From positions 1-64,000 of the forward strand of contig NZ_JASBVP010000013.1 in NCBI RefSeq assembly GCF_029961025.1: 64,000 nt of DNA, given 5' to 3'. The stretch comes from Mycobacterium sp. (GTDB lineage Bacteria > Actinomycetota > Actinomycetes > Mycobacteriales > Mycobacteriaceae). Below are positions 12,460 to 22,743 of this stretch, one piece after another (within the stretch, counting starts at the first letter, position 1; each line of letters opens with the position of its first letter). The notes under the pieces were generated by a model. That model searched no databases and was not told where the DNA came from. It saw only the letters and a program-made list of their open reading frames with translations. A program made the translations under genes and the position numbers.

Positions 12460-13647
12460 GTGTCCAAGATCGTGCCGCAGCCGAGGGAAGGCTCCGGGCT
12501 TGTCATCGAAAATGAGGAGATCTTCGAGGCCCACGTAGGGGGGAAGCTCTCCGTGGAGCTGAAGGCTCCGCTTGATTCCCAGCGCGCCCTCTCGATCGTG
12601 TATACCCCTGGCGTGGCGCAAGTCAGCCGGGCAATCGCCGTCGACCAAACCCTGGCCACGCGTTACACGTGGGCGGGCCGGTTGGTGGCTGTCGTCAGCG
12701 ACGGCAGCGCGGTCCTCGGCCTCGGTGACATCGGCGCGGCGGCAGCGTTGCCGGTGATGGAAGGCAAAAGCGCGTTGTTCAAGGCCTTCGGCGGTTTGGA
12801 CTCGATCCCCATCGTGCTGGACACCAAGGACCCCGACGAGATCGTAGACACCCTGGTGAGGCTGCGCCCGACGTTCGGTGCGGTCAGCCTGGAGGACATC
12901 TCCGCGCCGCGCTGCTTCGAGATTGAACGCCGCGTCGCCGAAGCGCTGGACTGCCCGGTGATGCACGACGACCAGCACGGCACCGCGATAGTGGTGCTCG
13001 CGGCGCTGCTGGGTGCCAGCACGCTGCTCGACCGCGACATGGCCTCACTGCGGGTGGTGATCTCCGGCGCCGGGGCCGCGGGTGTCGCATGCGCGAACAT
13101 TCTTCTCGCAAAAGGTGTTTCAGACATCACTGTGCTTGACTCACGCGGGATACTGCATCCGGGTCGAGGCGACATGAACGCGGTCAAGGCGGAACTCGCC
13201 GAACGCACCAACCCGAACGGCCGCACCGGGGGCATGGTGGAGGCGCTCGACGGGGCGGATGTCTTCATCGGGGTGTCGGCGGGGGTAGTGCCCGAGGATC
13301 TGATCGCCACGATGGCGCCCGGGGGAATCGTTTTCGCGTTGTCCAACCCCGACCCCGAGATCCACCCCGAGGTAGCGGCCAAATACGCGGCGGTGGTGGC
13401 CACCGGGCGCAGCGATTTTCCGAACCAGATCAACAACGTGCTCGCCTTTCCCGGGGTTTTCCGCGGCGCTTTGGACGCGGGTGCACGCAGCATCACCCAG
13501 CAGATGAAGCTGGCGGCGGCCCAGGCGATCTTCTCGGTTGTCCGCGACGACCTGACCCCTGACCGGATCGTTCCGAGTCCGCTGGATCCCCGGGTGGGGA
13601 CGGCGGTCGCCGCCGCGGTGGCGGCCGCATCAGACAACGCGGGGTGA
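12460..13647 (+). CDS. Short-type malic enzyme
   Basis: This enzyme oxidatively decarboxylates malate to pyruvate with NAD(P). It is the 395-residue short type, with SIVYTPGVAQVSRAIA (substrate Tyr), VLGLGDIGAAAALPVMEGKSALFKAFGG (catalytic Lys), the metal site EDISAPRC and MHDDQHGTAIVVLAALLGAS, and the dinucleotide fold VISGAGAAGVACANILLAKG. It differs from the long M. tuberculosis Mez. The GTG start has a TACCCT -10-like box 9 bp upstream (12446-12451), so the transcript could be leaderless. It sits where M. tuberculosis has vapBC33 and PE_PGRS23, and its stop overlaps the lpqZ start. Cofactor preference cannot be told from sequence. Confidence 0.92.
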   Translation: MSKIVPQPREGSGLVIENEEIFEAHVGGKLSVELKAPLDSQRALSIVYTPGVAQVSRAIAVDQTLATRYTWAGRLVAVVSDGSAVLGLGDIGAAAALPVMEGKSALFKAFGGLDSIPIVLDTKDPDEIVDTLVRLRPTFGAVSLEDISAPRCFEIERRVAEALDCPVMHDDQHGTAIVVLAALLGASTLLDRDMASLRVVISGAGAAGVACANILLAKGVSDITVLDSRGILHPGRGDMNAVKAELAERTNPNGRTGGMVEALDGADVFIGVSAGVVPEDLIATMAPGGIVFALSNPDPEIHPEVAAKYAAVVATGRSDFPNQINNVLAFPGVFRGALDAGARSITQQMKLAAAQAIFSVVRDDLTPDRIVPSPLDPRVGTAVAAAVAAASDNAG

Positions 13648-14492
13648 CCAGGAGCCGGTTGAGTGCGCTGGTGCTGGCGGCGGCACTGGCGGTGGCCGGC
13701 TGTGGCACGGATCATCGCGCCCCTCGCCAGCTGGTCGTTGCATCCCGTTCCGATTACGAGTCGGTGCTGTTGGCTGATATCTATGCGGGAGCGTTGCGCT
13801 CCTACGGGTTCCCGGCTCGCGTCGTATCGGCACCGGATCCGTTGTCCGAGCTGGATTCCGGGGCGGCGGACGTGGTGCCCGGTTTGACCGGCCGACTGTT
13901 GCAAAGGTTTCAACCTGGTGCCTCGGTGTTATCGGATGCGCAGGTGTACCGCGCGATGGTCGCTGCGCTGCCCGAAGGGATCGCCGCCGGTGACTACGCG
14001 ACCGCAGCAGAAGACAAACCCGCACTGGCAGTGAGCCAATCCACCGCCAGGGCCTGGGGTGGCAGCGAACTGAGCGAGTTACCACGGCACTGTGACGGGC
14101 TGGTCATCGGGTCGATCGCCGGCGTCGAGACACCGGCGGCGGTGAGCGGGTGCCGGCTACCTGTGGCGCACGAATTCCCGAACAGCACAATCATGTTCGC
14201 TGCGGTAAAGGCTGGTCAGATTACCGGTGGATGGACCACTACGACCGCTCCCGACGTGCCGGCCGACCTGGTGGTGCTGACGGACGGCAAACCGGCGCTG
14301 GTGCAGGCTGAAAACGTGGTGCCGCTGTACCGGCGCAACGAGCTGACCGCGCGACAGGTGCAGGCGGTCAACGAGGTGGCCGGCGTTCTTGACACCGCGG
14401 CACTCGTCGAGATGCGTCGCCTAGTGCTCGGCGGTGCGGAACCGCAGGCGGTGGCCGACGGATGGCTGGCCGAACACCCCCTCGGGCGCTAG
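13644..14492 (+). CDS. lpqZ: Lipoprotein LpqZ, OpuAC-type substrate-binding protein
   Basis: This is a 282-residue lipoprotein with signal MTRSRLSALVLAAALAVAGC (lipobox VAGC). The body is of the glycine-betaine/choline-binding type (LVVASRSDYESVLLADIYAGAL near the N-terminus, PELSELDSGAADVVPGLTGRLLQRF-like central region, NEVAGVLDTAALVEMRR near the end). No cognate permease or ATPase genes are adjacent, so its ligand and transport partner are unknown. The GTG start overlaps the malic enzyme stop codon (GTGA). Orthologue of Rv1244. Confidence 0.87.
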   Translation: MTRSRLSALVLAAALAVAGCGTDHRAPRQLVVASRSDYESVLLADIYAGALRSYGFPARVVSAPDPLSELDSGAADVVPGLTGRLLQRFQPGASVLSDAQVYRAMVAALPEGIAAGDYATAAEDKPALAVSQSTARAWGGSELSELPRHCDGLVIGSIAGVETPAAVSGCRLPVAHEFPNSTIMFAAVKAGQITGGWTTTTAPDVPADLVVLTDGKPALVQAENVVPLYRRNELTARQVQAVNEVAGVLDTAALVEMRRLVLGGAEPQAVADGWLAEHPLGR

Positions 14493-14541
14493 CCGGTGGC
14501 GAGCATCCGATCTCCGGTTGCCTCCTCGGGATGCATCGTGT

Positions 14542-15480
14542 TCACCGCACTGCTTCGGGCGGCGGACCGGCCGCGGGCAAGTCGGCATCCCCCGACACCT
14601 CGGTGGACTGTGTGGCGACATGGCGTGCTTTACCCGGCAGCAGGAACACAGTCAGCACCACCATCAAATAGGCCAGCCACACCGCGAATCGCAGCACGGT
14701 CGGCGTCGGCGTGATGCTGAACACACCCCGTACGATCGAGCCGTACCACGACGACCAGTCCAAGGCCGAACTGATGTCGAACGCCGTGTTCGCCGAGCCG
14801 GGCAGCCAGCCGATCGACTGCAGGGCACTCACACCGTGGCCCAGGATCCCGGCGGCCACCGCGATCAGGAAAATGCCGGTATAGGTGAAGAACCGGTGCA
14901 AATCGATGCGCATGGCGCCGGCGTACATGCCGTAGGCGATACCAGCCGCCGCCAGCACACCGATCGCCAGCCCGGCAAGCGGCCAGGCGGTCTCCGCTTG
15001 GGCATAGCCGGCCATGAACAACGCCGTTTCCAGGCCTTCACGACCGACGGCCAGAAAAGCCAACGACAGCACGGCCGGCGCGCCGGTCTGCAGTGCATGG
15101 GCCATTTTGGTACGCAGTTCACCGGACAACCCGCCGGCGGCCTTCTTCATCCACAGCACCATCGTTGTGACAATCGCCACCGCGACCAGCGAGGCCACGC
15201 CACCGATGGCCTCGGCGTCGCGCTTGGTGACCGTATACGCGCTCAGCTGAATTGCCAGAAAGACCAACAGCGTCACGCCGACAGCTCCGGCCACACCCAG
15301 CCACACCCATTTAAGCGCGTCGCGCCGGTCGGACTTCACCAGGAAAGCGACCAAGATCATGACCACGATGCCGGCTTCCAAACCTTCTCGCAGGCCGATC
15401 AGCGCGCTCCCGAGCAGTTGGGACGAGGGACTCGAGCCGGCTGCTGAGAAGACCCCCGAGGCGATGGCCGCCGCCGTCAA
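14542..15480 (-). CDS. FTR1/EfeU-type high-affinity iron permease
   Basis: This is a seven-helix FTR1-family permease (312 aa). Both signature REGLE motifs are present: LIGLREGLEAGIVVMILVAFLV in the first helix and AVGREGLETALFMAGY in the fourth. In this family they bind iron during transport. EfeO and EfeB partners are not found next to it. The only in-frame start before the first helix is TTG 15480. The frame stays open upstream through a 60-bp tandem repeat but no start codon is seen there. M. tuberculosis lacks this gene at this locus. The C-terminal tail is Pro/Ala-rich. Confidence 0.87.
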   Translation of the reverse strand: MTAAAIASGVFSAAGSSPSSQLLGSALIGLREGLEAGIVVMILVAFLVKSDRRDALKWVWLGVAGAVGVTLLVFLAIQLSAYTVTKRDAEAIGGVASLVAVAIVTTMVLWMKKAAGGLSGELRTKMAHALQTGAPAVLSLAFLAVGREGLETALFMAGYAQAETAWPLAGLAIGVLAAAGIAYGMYAGAMRIDLHRFFTYTGIFLIAVAAGILGHGVSALQSIGWLPGSANTAFDISSALDWSSWYGSIVRGVFSITPTPTVLRFAVWLAYLMVVLTVFLLPGKARHVATQSTEVSGDADLPAAGPPPEAVR

Positions 15481-15490
15481 CGAACTGCCC

Positions 15491-15621
15491 TCGTCACCGG
15501 CTGGGGTGGATGGCGCCGCCTTCTCAGCGGCCCGCGGTGGGCGGTCCGCATCGTCACCGGCTGGGGTGGCTGGCGCCGCCTCCTCAGCGGCCCGCGGTGG
15601 GCGGTCCGCATCGTCACCGGC
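15491..15621. repeat. 60-bp tandem repeat (2.2 copies) between the SDR and FTR1 genes
   Basis: Unit 1 is 15491-15550 and unit 2 is 15551-15610. They differ at two positions, and about 11 bp of a third copy follow. The period is exactly 60 bp, a multiple of three. The array includes the stop codon of the SDR gene and lies just before the FTR1 start. Read on the minus strand in the FTR1 frame it encodes an open 20-residue Ala/Pro/Asp repeat. It looks like a mycobacterial VNTR locus. Confidence 0.85.
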
Positions 15622-16441
15622 GCGGGATCATCCGGCTTAGCACCGGGGTGAACAGCCGTTGATATCCGGAACCCGTCAGCCGAACGACCAGGTCCAGCAC
15701 TTTGGCATCCGGGCCAACCAGCACTCGTGCCTTGTTCTTGCGCACCGCGCTCAAGATGATCCGGGCGGCTCGCTGGGGGCTGGTGGTGGCCAGCCGCTTG
15801 TCGAACAGTTCGGCCAACTTGTCCGCGTCGAGTCCTTCGGCGGCGGTGGCGTTACGCGCGATCGCTGTTTTGACGCCGCCGGGGTGCACGCTGGTCACCT
15901 TCACCGGGTGCCCGGCCAGCACCATTTCCTGCCGCAGCGCCTCGGTGAAACCACGAACCGCGAACTTGGCCGAGTTGTAGGCTGCCTGCCCGGGCACTGA
16001 AAACAGCCCGAACACGCTGGAGATATTGATGACATGGCCGTCGCCGGAAGCGATCAGATGCGGCAGAAAGGCTTTGGTGCCGTTGACAACGCCCCAGAAA
16101 TCGACGTCCATTACCCGCTCGAAGTCCTTGAAGTCACTGACCTCGATGTCTCCCGTGAAAGCGATACCGGCGTTGTTGTAGATCTGGTTCACCGTGCCGA
16201 AATGCTCGTTGACCGCGTCAGCGTAGGCCAGGAAGGCTTCACGTTCGGTGACGTCGAGCCGGTCCGCTTTGACCGTCGCCCCCATGACCGCCAGCCGTTC
16301 CTCGGTCTGCGCCAATCCTTTGGTGTCGACGTCGCTGATCGCCAACCGAGCCCCTGAGCGGGCCAGTTCGACAGCCAGCGCCTGGCCGATGCCTGAGCCG
16401 GCACCGGTGATCACGGCGACTTTCCCGGCAAATCCCTCCAT
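15614..16441 (-). CDS. Short-chain dehydrogenase/reductase (Rv1245c-like)
   Basis: This is a classical SDR of 275 residues. It has the cofactor motif TGAGSGIG (residues 12-19), NNAG at the expected place, and catalytic Ser and YxxxK in SSVFGLFSVPGQAAYNSAKFA. Acidic Asp in ISDVD after beta-2 suggests NAD(H) rather than NADP(H). The C-terminus (VRLTGSGYQRLFTPVLSRMIPRR) is typical of mycobacterial SDRs acting on lipids or alcohols. The substrate is unknown. Its stop codon is embedded in the 60-bp repeat. The relBE locus that adjoins it in M. tuberculosis is absent. Confidence 0.92.
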   Translation of the reverse strand: MEGFAGKVAVITGAGSGIGQALAVELARSGARLAISDVDTKGLAQTEERLAVMGATVKADRLDVTEREAFLAYADAVNEHFGTVNQIYNNAGIAFTGDIEVSDFKDFERVMDVDFWGVVNGTKAFLPHLIASGDGHVINISSVFGLFSVPGQAAYNSAKFAVRGFTEALRQEMVLAGHPVKVTSVHPGGVKTAIARNATAAEGLDADKLAELFDKRLATTSPQRAARIILSAVRKNKARVLVGPDAKVLDLVVRLTGSGYQRLFTPVLSRMIPRR

Positions 16442-16537
16442 CGGAACTCCTTGCTCGTGGGTTCTTCTGAGGCTAGTCGGTACCGATACCGTCCGTTCAC
16501 ACCGGGCGCCGGCACCGGCGTCAACTTGATCCAGCCC

Positions 16538-19500
16538 TCAGCGGAATGCCCCGTCGATGACTTCCTGCTGCTCGACGGCGTGCACTCTGGTGGAACCCGA
16601 TGACGGTGCTGACATCGCGCGCCGTGACACGCGTTTGATCCCGGTCAACTTATCAGGCAACAGCTCTGGCAGCTCCAGTCCGAACCGGGGCCACGCGCCC
16701 TGATTGGCTGGCTCCTCTTGCACCCAGAAGTACTCGCTAACGTTCGGGTAGCGGTCCAGGGTTTCACCGAGTCGGCGCCGCGGCAGCGGGGCGAGCTGTT
16801 CGATGCGCACGATGGCAACGTCGTCGCGCCTGTCTTTGGCCTTGCGGGCGGCCAGCTCGTAATACAGCTTGCCGCTGGTCAGCAGGATCCGGGTGACTTT
16901 GGTGCGGTCACCGATACCGTCTTCGTAGATGGGTTCCTCCAAGACCGAACGGAACTTGATTTCGGTGAAATCCCTGATCTCGCTGACCGCGGCCCTGTTG
17001 CGGAGCATCGATTTCGGTGTGAACACAATCAATGGCCGCTGGATGCCGTCGAGAGCGTGGCGGCGCAACAAGTGGAAGTAGTTCGACGGTGTCGATGGCA
17101 TCGCGATCGTCATCGAACCTTCGGCCCACAGCTGCAGGAAACGTTCAATGCGCGCGGACGTGTGATCGGGGCCCTGCCCCTCGTGGCCGTGCGGCAGCAG
17201 CAGCACCACATTAGACAGCTGTCCCCACTTGGCCTCACCGGAGCTGATGAACTCGTCGATGATTGGCTGGGCACCGTTGGCGAAATCGCCGAACTGCGCT
17301 TCCCACACCACAAATGCGTCTGGGTTACCTACGGTATAGCCGTATTCGAAGCCGAGGGCGGCGAATTCGGACAGCGGCGAGTCATAGACGAGGAACTTGC
17401 CCCCGGTGGGGCTGCCGTCGGGATTGGTGGCCAGCAGTTGCAGCGGGGTGAACTCCTCGCCGGTGTTACGGTCGATGATCACCGCATGTCGCTGGGAGAA
17501 GGTGCCGCGGCGGGTGTCCTGTCCCGACAGCCGTACCAGTTTGCCCTCGGCCACCAGGGAACCCAGTGCCAGCAGTTCCGCGAACGCCCAGTCAATCTTG
17601 CCTTCGTAAGCCATCTCCCGGCGTTTCTCCAGCACCGGCTTGACTCGCGGGTGCACGCTGAACCCCTCCGGCAGGGCCAAATGTGCGTCTCCGATGCGGG
17701 CTATCAGCGCCTTATCGATACCGGTGAACAGCCCTCGCGGAACCTGCTGGTAGGACTCGACGGATTCACTCGGCTGCGCGGCGTGCTTCTCCAGCTCGCG
17801 AACCTCATTGAACACCCGCTCCAGCTGGCCCTGGTAGTCGCGCAGCGCGTCCTCGGCTTCCTTCATCGAGATGTCGCCCCGGCCGATTAGAGCTTCGGTG
17901 TAGCTTTTGCGGACCCCACGCTTAGTTTCGATAGCGTCGTACATCGCCGGATTCGTCATCGACGGGTCGTCGCCCTCGTTGTGCCCGCGGCGGCGATAGC
18001 ACAACATGTCGATGACGACGTCTTTTTGGAACTGCTGCCGGAAGTCGACGGCCAGCCGAGCCACCCATACGCACGCTTCCGGGTCGTCGCCGTTGACGTG
18101 GAAGATCGGCGCCCCGATCATCTTGGCGACATCGGTGCAGTACTCGCTGGACTTCGAATGCTCAGGCGAGGTGGTAAAGCCGATCTGATTGTTGACGACG
18201 ATGTGGATGGTGCCGCCAACGCGGTAACCGGGCAACAGAGCCAGGTTCAGCGTCTCAGCGACAACCCCCTGGCCGGCGAAAGCGGCATCGCCGTGCACCA
18301 TCAGCGGCACTACCGAGTAGGCGCGCTCTGTCTTGTCGGCGCTGCGGCCCAGTTCGAGCAAGTCCTGTTTGGCCCGAACTTGCCCTACCAGTACCGGGTC
18401 GACGGCTTCCAGATGCGACGGGTTTGCGGTCAGCGACACCTGAATATCGTTGTCGCCGAACATTTGGATGTAGACCCCGGTAGCGCCCAGATGGTACTTG
18501 ACGTCCCCGGATCCGTGCGCCTGCGCCGGGTTGAGGTTGCCCTCGAACTCGGTGAATATCTGCGAGTAGGGCTTGCCGATGATGTTGGCCAGCACGTTGA
18601 GTCGCCCGCGGTGCGGCATGCCGATAACCACTTCGTCAAGGCCGTGTTCCGCACACTGGTCGATCACGGCGTCCATCATCGGGATTACGCTCTCGGCGCC
18701 CTCCAGTGAGAATCGCTTCTGGCCGACGTATTTGGTCTGCAGGAAGGTCTCAAACGCTTCCGCGGCGTTGAGCTTGGACAGAATGTATTTCTGTTGGGCC
18801 ACAGTTGGTTTGACGTGTGTCGTCTCCAGTCGCTGTTGTAGCCACTGCTGCTGCTCGGGCTCAAGGATGTGGGTGTATTCCACGCCGATGTGGCGGCAGT
18901 AGGCGTCGCGCAGCAGGCCCAGCACGTCGCGCAGCTTTTTATACTTTGCTCCCGCGAAACCGTCAACCTTAAACTCTCGCTCCAGATCCCACAGGGTCAG
19001 CCCGTGGGTGAGCACGTCCAAGTCGGGGTGGCTGCGGAACCGGGTGTTATCCAGTCGCAGCGGGTCGATGTCGGCCATCAAATGACCGCGGCTGCGGTAG
19101 GCGGCGATCAGCTCGATGACGCGAGGGTTTTTGTCGGCGATCGAGTCTGGATTGTCGGGGCGCCAGCGCACCGGCTCGTAGGGGATGCCGAGGTCCAGGA
19201 AGATCTCGTCCCAGAAACTGTCCGAGAGCACCATTTCGTGGATGGCGCGCAGAAAGTCACCCGACTCGGCGCCCTGGATGATGCGGTGATCATAGGTCGA
19301 GGTCAGCGTGATCAGCTTGCCGATGCCGAGTTCGGCGATACGTTCGGGGCTCGCACCCTGAAATTCGGCAGGGTATTCCATCGCGCCCACACCGATGATG
19401 GCCCCCTGGCCGGCCATCAGTCGCGGCACCGAGTGTGCGGTACCGATGGTTCCCGGGTTGGTCAGGGAAATCGTCACACCCGCGAAGTCTTCGGCCGTCA

Positions 19501-20251
19501 GCTTGCCGTCCCGGGCACGACGGACGATATCCTCGTAGGCGGTAACGAACTGCGCGAAACGCATGGTCTCGCAACGCTTGATCCCCGCCACCACCAATGA
19601 GCGCTTGCCGTCTTTACCCGGTACGTCGACCGCCAGTCCGAGATTGGTGTGCGCCGGTGTGACCGCACCGGGCTTGCCGTCGACCTCAGCGTAATGGCGG
19701 TTCATGTTGGGGTATGCCTTGATCGCCTGAACGACGGCGTAACCGAGGAGGTGGGTGAACGAGATCTTGCCGCCCCGGGTTCGATTGAGGTGGTTGTTGA
19801 TGACGATCCGGTTGTCAATGAGCAGCTTGGCCGGAATGGCCCGGACACTGGTTGCCGTCGGCACTTCCAGTGAGGCGGACATGTTCTTGACGACAGCCGC
19901 GGCGGCTCCGCGCAGCACCTGTACCTGATCACCTTCGGCCGGCGGGGGACCGGACGGCTTCGCCGGTGCACTCGGGGCGCTCGTTGCGCCGTTGCTCACC
20001 GCTACGGTCCCGGTGAGCGGTGGCGGTTGTCGTACGACTGGACCCGGCGGTGCCTGCGGGGGCCCGGTCCGTGTGGAAGGTGCCGACTCCCCGTCGGTCG
20101 TGGGTCGAGTCTCGACCGTTGACTCGGGGTTGTAGTCGACCAAGAATTCATGCCAACTGGGGTCGACCGAGGAGGGATCGTCGCGGAACTTTCGATACAT
20201 CTCCTCGACCAGCCATTCGTTCTGCCCAAATGGTGAACTTGCACTGCTCAC
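16538..20251 (-). CDS. kgd: Multifunctional 2-oxoglutarate decarboxylase/dehydrogenase E1o-E2o (KGD)
   Basis: This 1237-residue enzyme fuses an E2-like succinyltransferase domain to a thiamine-diphosphate E1. The N-terminal tag is [30 protein letters not shown], then a Pro/Ala linker. The E2 domain (about 115-360) has [16 protein letters not shown] and the active-site [13 protein letters not shown] but no lipoyl domain. The E1 part has [14 protein letters not shown], the ThDP motif [11 protein letters not shown] to NNQIGFTT, and [11 protein letters not shown]. It feeds succinate, succinyl-CoA or 2-hydroxy-3-oxoadipate formation and is inhibited by GarA in M. tuberculosis. The GTG start is at 20251. 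Confidence 0.97.
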   Translation of the reverse strand: MSSASSPFGQNEWLVEEMYRKFRDDPSSVDPSWHEFLVDYNPESTVETRPTTDGESAPSTRTGPPQAPPGPVVRQPPPLTGTVAVSNGATSAPSAPAKPSGPPPAEGDQVQVLRGAAAAVVKNMSASLEVPTATSVRAIPAKLLIDNRIVINNHLNRTRGGKISFTHLLGYAVVQAIKAYPNMNRHYAEVDGKPGAVTPAHTNLGLAVDVPGKDGKRSLVVAGIKRCETMRFAQFVTAYEDIVRRARDGKLTAEDFAGVTISLTNPGTIGTAHSVPRLMAGQGAIIGVGAMEYPAEFQGASPERIAELGIGKLITLTSTYDHRIIQGAESGDFLRAIHEMVLSDSFWDEIFLDLGIPYEPVRWRPDNPDSIADKNPRVIELIAAYRSRGHLMADIDPLRLDNTRFRSHPDLDVLTHGLTLWDLEREFKVDGFAGAKYKKLRDVLGLLRDAYCRHIGVEYTHILEPEQQQWLQQRLETTHVKPTVAQQKYILSKLNAAEAFETFLQTKYVGQKRFSLEGAESVIPMMDAVIDQCAEHGLDEVVIGMPHRGRLNVLANIIGKPYSQIFTEFEGNLNPAQAHGSGDVKYHLGATGVYIQMFGDNDIQVSLTANPSHLEAVDPVLVGQVRAKQDLLELGRSADKTERAYSVVPLMVHGDAAFAGQGVVAETLNLALLPGYRVGGTIHIVVNNQIGFTTSPEHSKSSEYCTDVAKMIGAPIFHVNGDDPEACVWVARLAVDFRQQFQKDVVIDMLCYRRRGHNEGDDPSMTNPAMYDAIETKRGVRKSYTEALIGRGDISMKEAEDALRDYQGQLERVFNEVRELEKHAAQPSESVESYQQVPRGLFTGIDKALIARIGDAHLALPEGFSVHPRVKPVLEKRREMAYEGKIDWAFAELLALGSLVAEGKLVRLSGQDTRRGTFSQRHAVIIDRNTGEEFTPLQLLATNPDGSPTGGKFLVYDSPLSEFAALGFEYGYTVGNPDAFVVWEAQFGDFANGAQPIIDEFISSGEAKWGQLSNVVLLLPHGHEGQGPDHTSARIERFLQLWAEGSMTIAMPSTPSNYFHLLRRHALDGIQRPLIVFTPKSMLRNRAAVSEIRDFTEIKFRSVLEEPIYEDGIGDRTKVTRILLTSGKLYYELAARKAKDRRDDVAIVRIEQLAPLPRRRLGETLDRYPNVSEYFWVQEEPANQGAWPRFGLELPELLPDKLTGIKRVSRRAMSAPSSGSTRVHAVEQQEVIDGAFR

Positions 20252-20660
20252 AGCGGACTAACGCCTCGATTCCTCTGTCCAGCAAACGCGCTCTCGGCGT
20301 TTGCGACTTACCGCACCCGGGTGTCCTGCGGCGGTTCTGGTCCCGCCCCCTATTCCAGGCTAACGCTTCGCTAGAGATCCGAGCGACGACCGCCCCAGCC
20401 GCACCGCGCGCGGGCCGACCGGCCGGAAGGGGCGACGGGTGATCGATAACCTACCAATGGGCCCGCGGGGCGCTCCGGGTGTCAGCGTTGCTCACGGGGC
20501 GACGACCGGGAGTTGTTTGCTGAATTCGACGAATCACCTAGTAGTTTTAGGATAGGAGTTTGCAGTTCTGCTGCGACGAGGTGATCGGCAGTGGCGCCTC
20601 GCGCGACTCGACGCCATGCGCCGGTAGCCGATGCCAGGGTAGCCGAAACGAGGTGGGGAC
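20252..20660. other. 409-bp divergent intergenic region between kgd and the MFS gene
   Basis: I see no gene here. M. tuberculosis has the membrane-protein gene Rv1249c in this interval and no recognisable remnant of it is visible. The right part holds an A/T-rich patch (20536-20563) that could carry the promoter of the transporter gene. The left part is very G/C-rich and presumably holds the kgd promoter. Confidence 0.5.
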
Positions 20661-22496
20661 ATGACGACGGCGATCTTCAGAGCGCGTGAGGGGACGCGAC
20701 GGAACGATGCCGCGCCAGCGGGAACCCCCACCAGCGCCGGCAACTGCCCAAAACCGTGGAATGCGCTGTGGGCGATGCTGTTCGGCTTCTTCATGATCTT
20801 GCTGGACTCCACCATCGTCGCGGTCGCCAATCCCAGCATCATGGTCGCGCTGCGCACCGGCTACGACACGGTGATCTGGGTGACGAGCGGATATCTGCTG
20901 GCGTATGCGGTACCACTGTTGGTTTCCGGCCGGCTTGGGGACCGCTTTGGTACCAAGAGCCTCTATCTGATCGGCTTGGCGGTATTTACCGCGGCCTCGC
21001 TGGCGTGCGGGCTGTCGGGAACTATCGGGATGCTGATCGTCGCCCGGGTGGTCCAGGGTCTCGGCGCCGGCCTGCTCACCCCGCAAACGCTGTCGACGAT
21101 CACCCAGACGTTTCCGCCGGAGCGGCGAGGGGCGGCACTGAGCGTCTGGGGGACCACCGCCGGCGTGGCCACGCTGGTCGGGCCCCTGGCGGGGGGCGTC
21201 CTGGTGGACAGGCTGGGCTGGGAGTGGATCTTTTTCGTCAATGTGCCCATCGGTGTCGCCGGTTTTGCGCTGGCGGTCTGGTTGATCCCGGTGCTGCCCA
21301 CCCGCCCGCACCGGTTCGACCTGCTTGGTGTGGCTTTCTCTGGGGCGGGGATATTCCTCATCGTTTTTGCGTTACAAGAGAGCCAGTCCGCCGGTTGGGC
21401 GCCGTGGATCTGGGCGCTGATGGTCGCGGGTGCCGGGTTCCTGACGGTGTTCGTCTACTGGCAGTCGATTAATACCCGCGAGCCGCTGATCCCGCTGGTC
21501 GTTTTCCGCGACCGCAATTTCAGCCTGTCCAATCTCGCGGTAGCGGTTATCGGGTTCGCGGTGACGGCGATGGTGTTGCCCGTGATGTTCTACGTCCAAG
21601 GCGTGTGTGGGCTGTCACCGACCCGCTCGGCGCTGCTGACCGCGCCGATGGCGATCTCGAGCGGACTGCTGGCCCCGGTGGTCGGAAAAATTGTTGACAG
21701 GTCGCATCCGCGTCCGGTGATCGGTTTTGGCTTCTCGGTGCTGGCGATCGCGCTGACGTGGCTTTCGATCGAGATGACGCCGACCACAGCCGTTCGGTGG
21801 TTGGTGTTGCCGTTTATCGCGATGGGTATCGGAACGGCGTTTATCTGGTCGCCGCTGGTCGCCACCGCCACCCGGAACCTGCCGCGGCACCTCGCCGGAG
21901 CCGGCTCTGGTGTGTATAACACGACCACCCAGCTCGGTGCCGTCCTGGGCAGCGCGAGCATGGCCGCTTTCATGACATCGCGGATCAGCGCTGAAATGTC
22001 CTCTGTGCCCGGGCGGGTACAGCACCTGCAAGCAGCGGAGCTGCAACTGCCGGAGTTTTTGAGGGAGCCATTCGCGGCGGCCATGTCGCAGTCCATGCTG
22101 CTGCCCGCCTTCGTCACCTTGTTTGGCGTAGCCGCAGCGCTGTTCATGGTCGACCGCACCGGGCCGGTGGCGGCCCCCCACTACGGCAGAGTCGACGATC
22201 GGACCGAGCGAATCCCGATCACCGGTGATCGCAGCGACTGCGACCACGTCTATGACGATGACGACCACGTCTATGACGATGACGACTACGTTTATGACGA
22301 TGACGACTACGTCGAGATCACCCTTGCTCGTGATCCCGAGATTGCGGCATTCCCGGACCAGCATGGGGGGGCGGCGCCTGACCACAGCGACACCGAGCCG
22401 ATTGCCGCCCGTGCGCAGCTGCGAGATGACCATCACCGTGCCGATGCGGACGACTCGGCCGGCTATGGCCGACATTCGTTCCCCAAGCCTTATTGA
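20661..22496 (+). CDS. MFS drug:H+ antiporter, 14-TM DHA2 type (Rv1250-like), with acidic repeat tail
   Basis: This is a 611-residue DHA2-family exporter. The first helix carries [15 protein letters not shown], the loop 2-3 motif is [16 protein letters not shown], and the antiporter motif C region reads [32 protein letters not shown]. About 14 hydrophobic segments end near residue 500. The last 110 residues are cytoplasmic and strongly acidic, with three tandem VYDDDDH/Y units. The substrate cannot be inferred. The extension is longer than in typical DHA2 transporters. Confidence 0.9.
   Translation: MTTAIFRAREGTRRNDAAPAGTPTSAGNCPKPWNALWAMLFGFFMILLDSTIVAVANPSIMVALRTGYDTVIWVTSGYLLAYAVPLLVSGRLGDRFGTKSLYLIGLAVFTAASLACGLSGTIGMLIVARVVQGLGAGLLTPQTLSTITQTFPPERRGAALSVWGTTAGVATLVGPLAGGVLVDRLGWEWIFFVNVPIGVAGFALAVWLIPVLPTRPHRFDLLGVAFSGAGIFLIVFALQESQSAGWAPWIWALMVAGAGFLTVFVYWQSINTREPLIPLVVFRDRNFSLSNLAVAVIGFAVTAMVLPVMFYVQGVCGLSPTRSALLTAPMAISSGLLAPVVGKIVDRSHPRPVIGFGFSVLAIALTWLSIEMTPTTAVRWLVLPFIAMGIGTAFIWSPLVATATRNLPRHLAGAGSGVYNTTTQLGAVLGSASMAAFMTSRISAEMSSVPGRVQHLQAAELQLPEFLREPFAAAMSQSMLLPAFVTLFGVAAALFMVDRTGPVAAPHYGRVDDRTERIPITGDRSDCDHVYDDDDHVYDDDDYVYDDDDYVEITLARDPEIAAFPDQHGGAAPDHSDTEPIAARAQLRDDHHRADADDSAGYGRHSFPKPY
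22246..22311 (+). repeat. 21-bp tandem repeat encoding VYDDDD(H/Y)
   Basis: Three near-identical 21-bp units in the 3' part of the transporter gene encode [14 protein letters not shown] and VYDDDDY. The period keeps the frame, so copy-number change would lengthen or shorten an acidic tail without breaking the protein. Boundaries are approximate to a few bases. Confidence 0.8.
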
Positions 22497-22565
22497 GCTC
22501 GCCTTTTCGACGGCCGGCCCAAGCGTTTGACGTTCGTTTAACTTCGGCGCACACAATGAACTCCG

Positions 22566-22591
22566 CAAAACAAACAATCAAAACAAACAAT
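22566..22591. repeat. A-rich 13-bp tandem duplication in intergenic region
   Basis: The sequence CAAAACAAACAAT occurs twice in tandem (22566-22578 and 22579-22591). It lies inside the 247-bp gap between the convergent MFS and lprE genes. It is strikingly A-rich for DNA of this composition. No gene was found in the rest of the gap (22497-22743). Confidence 0.7.
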
Positions 22592-22743
22592 AAGGAACAA
22601 GGCATCCGGAATTAAGGTGCGTCCCCAGTGCGCTGCAGACAGCCGGATCGGACACCTTGCGATGGTGGTGACGTCACGACCAACACGGTGGCAGCCGGGG
22701 ATGAGGTGCGAGAGCTATCGGATCGATGGAAGTCGCCGTCAGC

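Noticed and set aside
14434..15447. 337-codon plus-strand ORF
   Set aside because: It lies antisense to the FTR1 permease gene, has no domain and is His/Gln/Arg-rich as expected of a GC-rich shadow frame.
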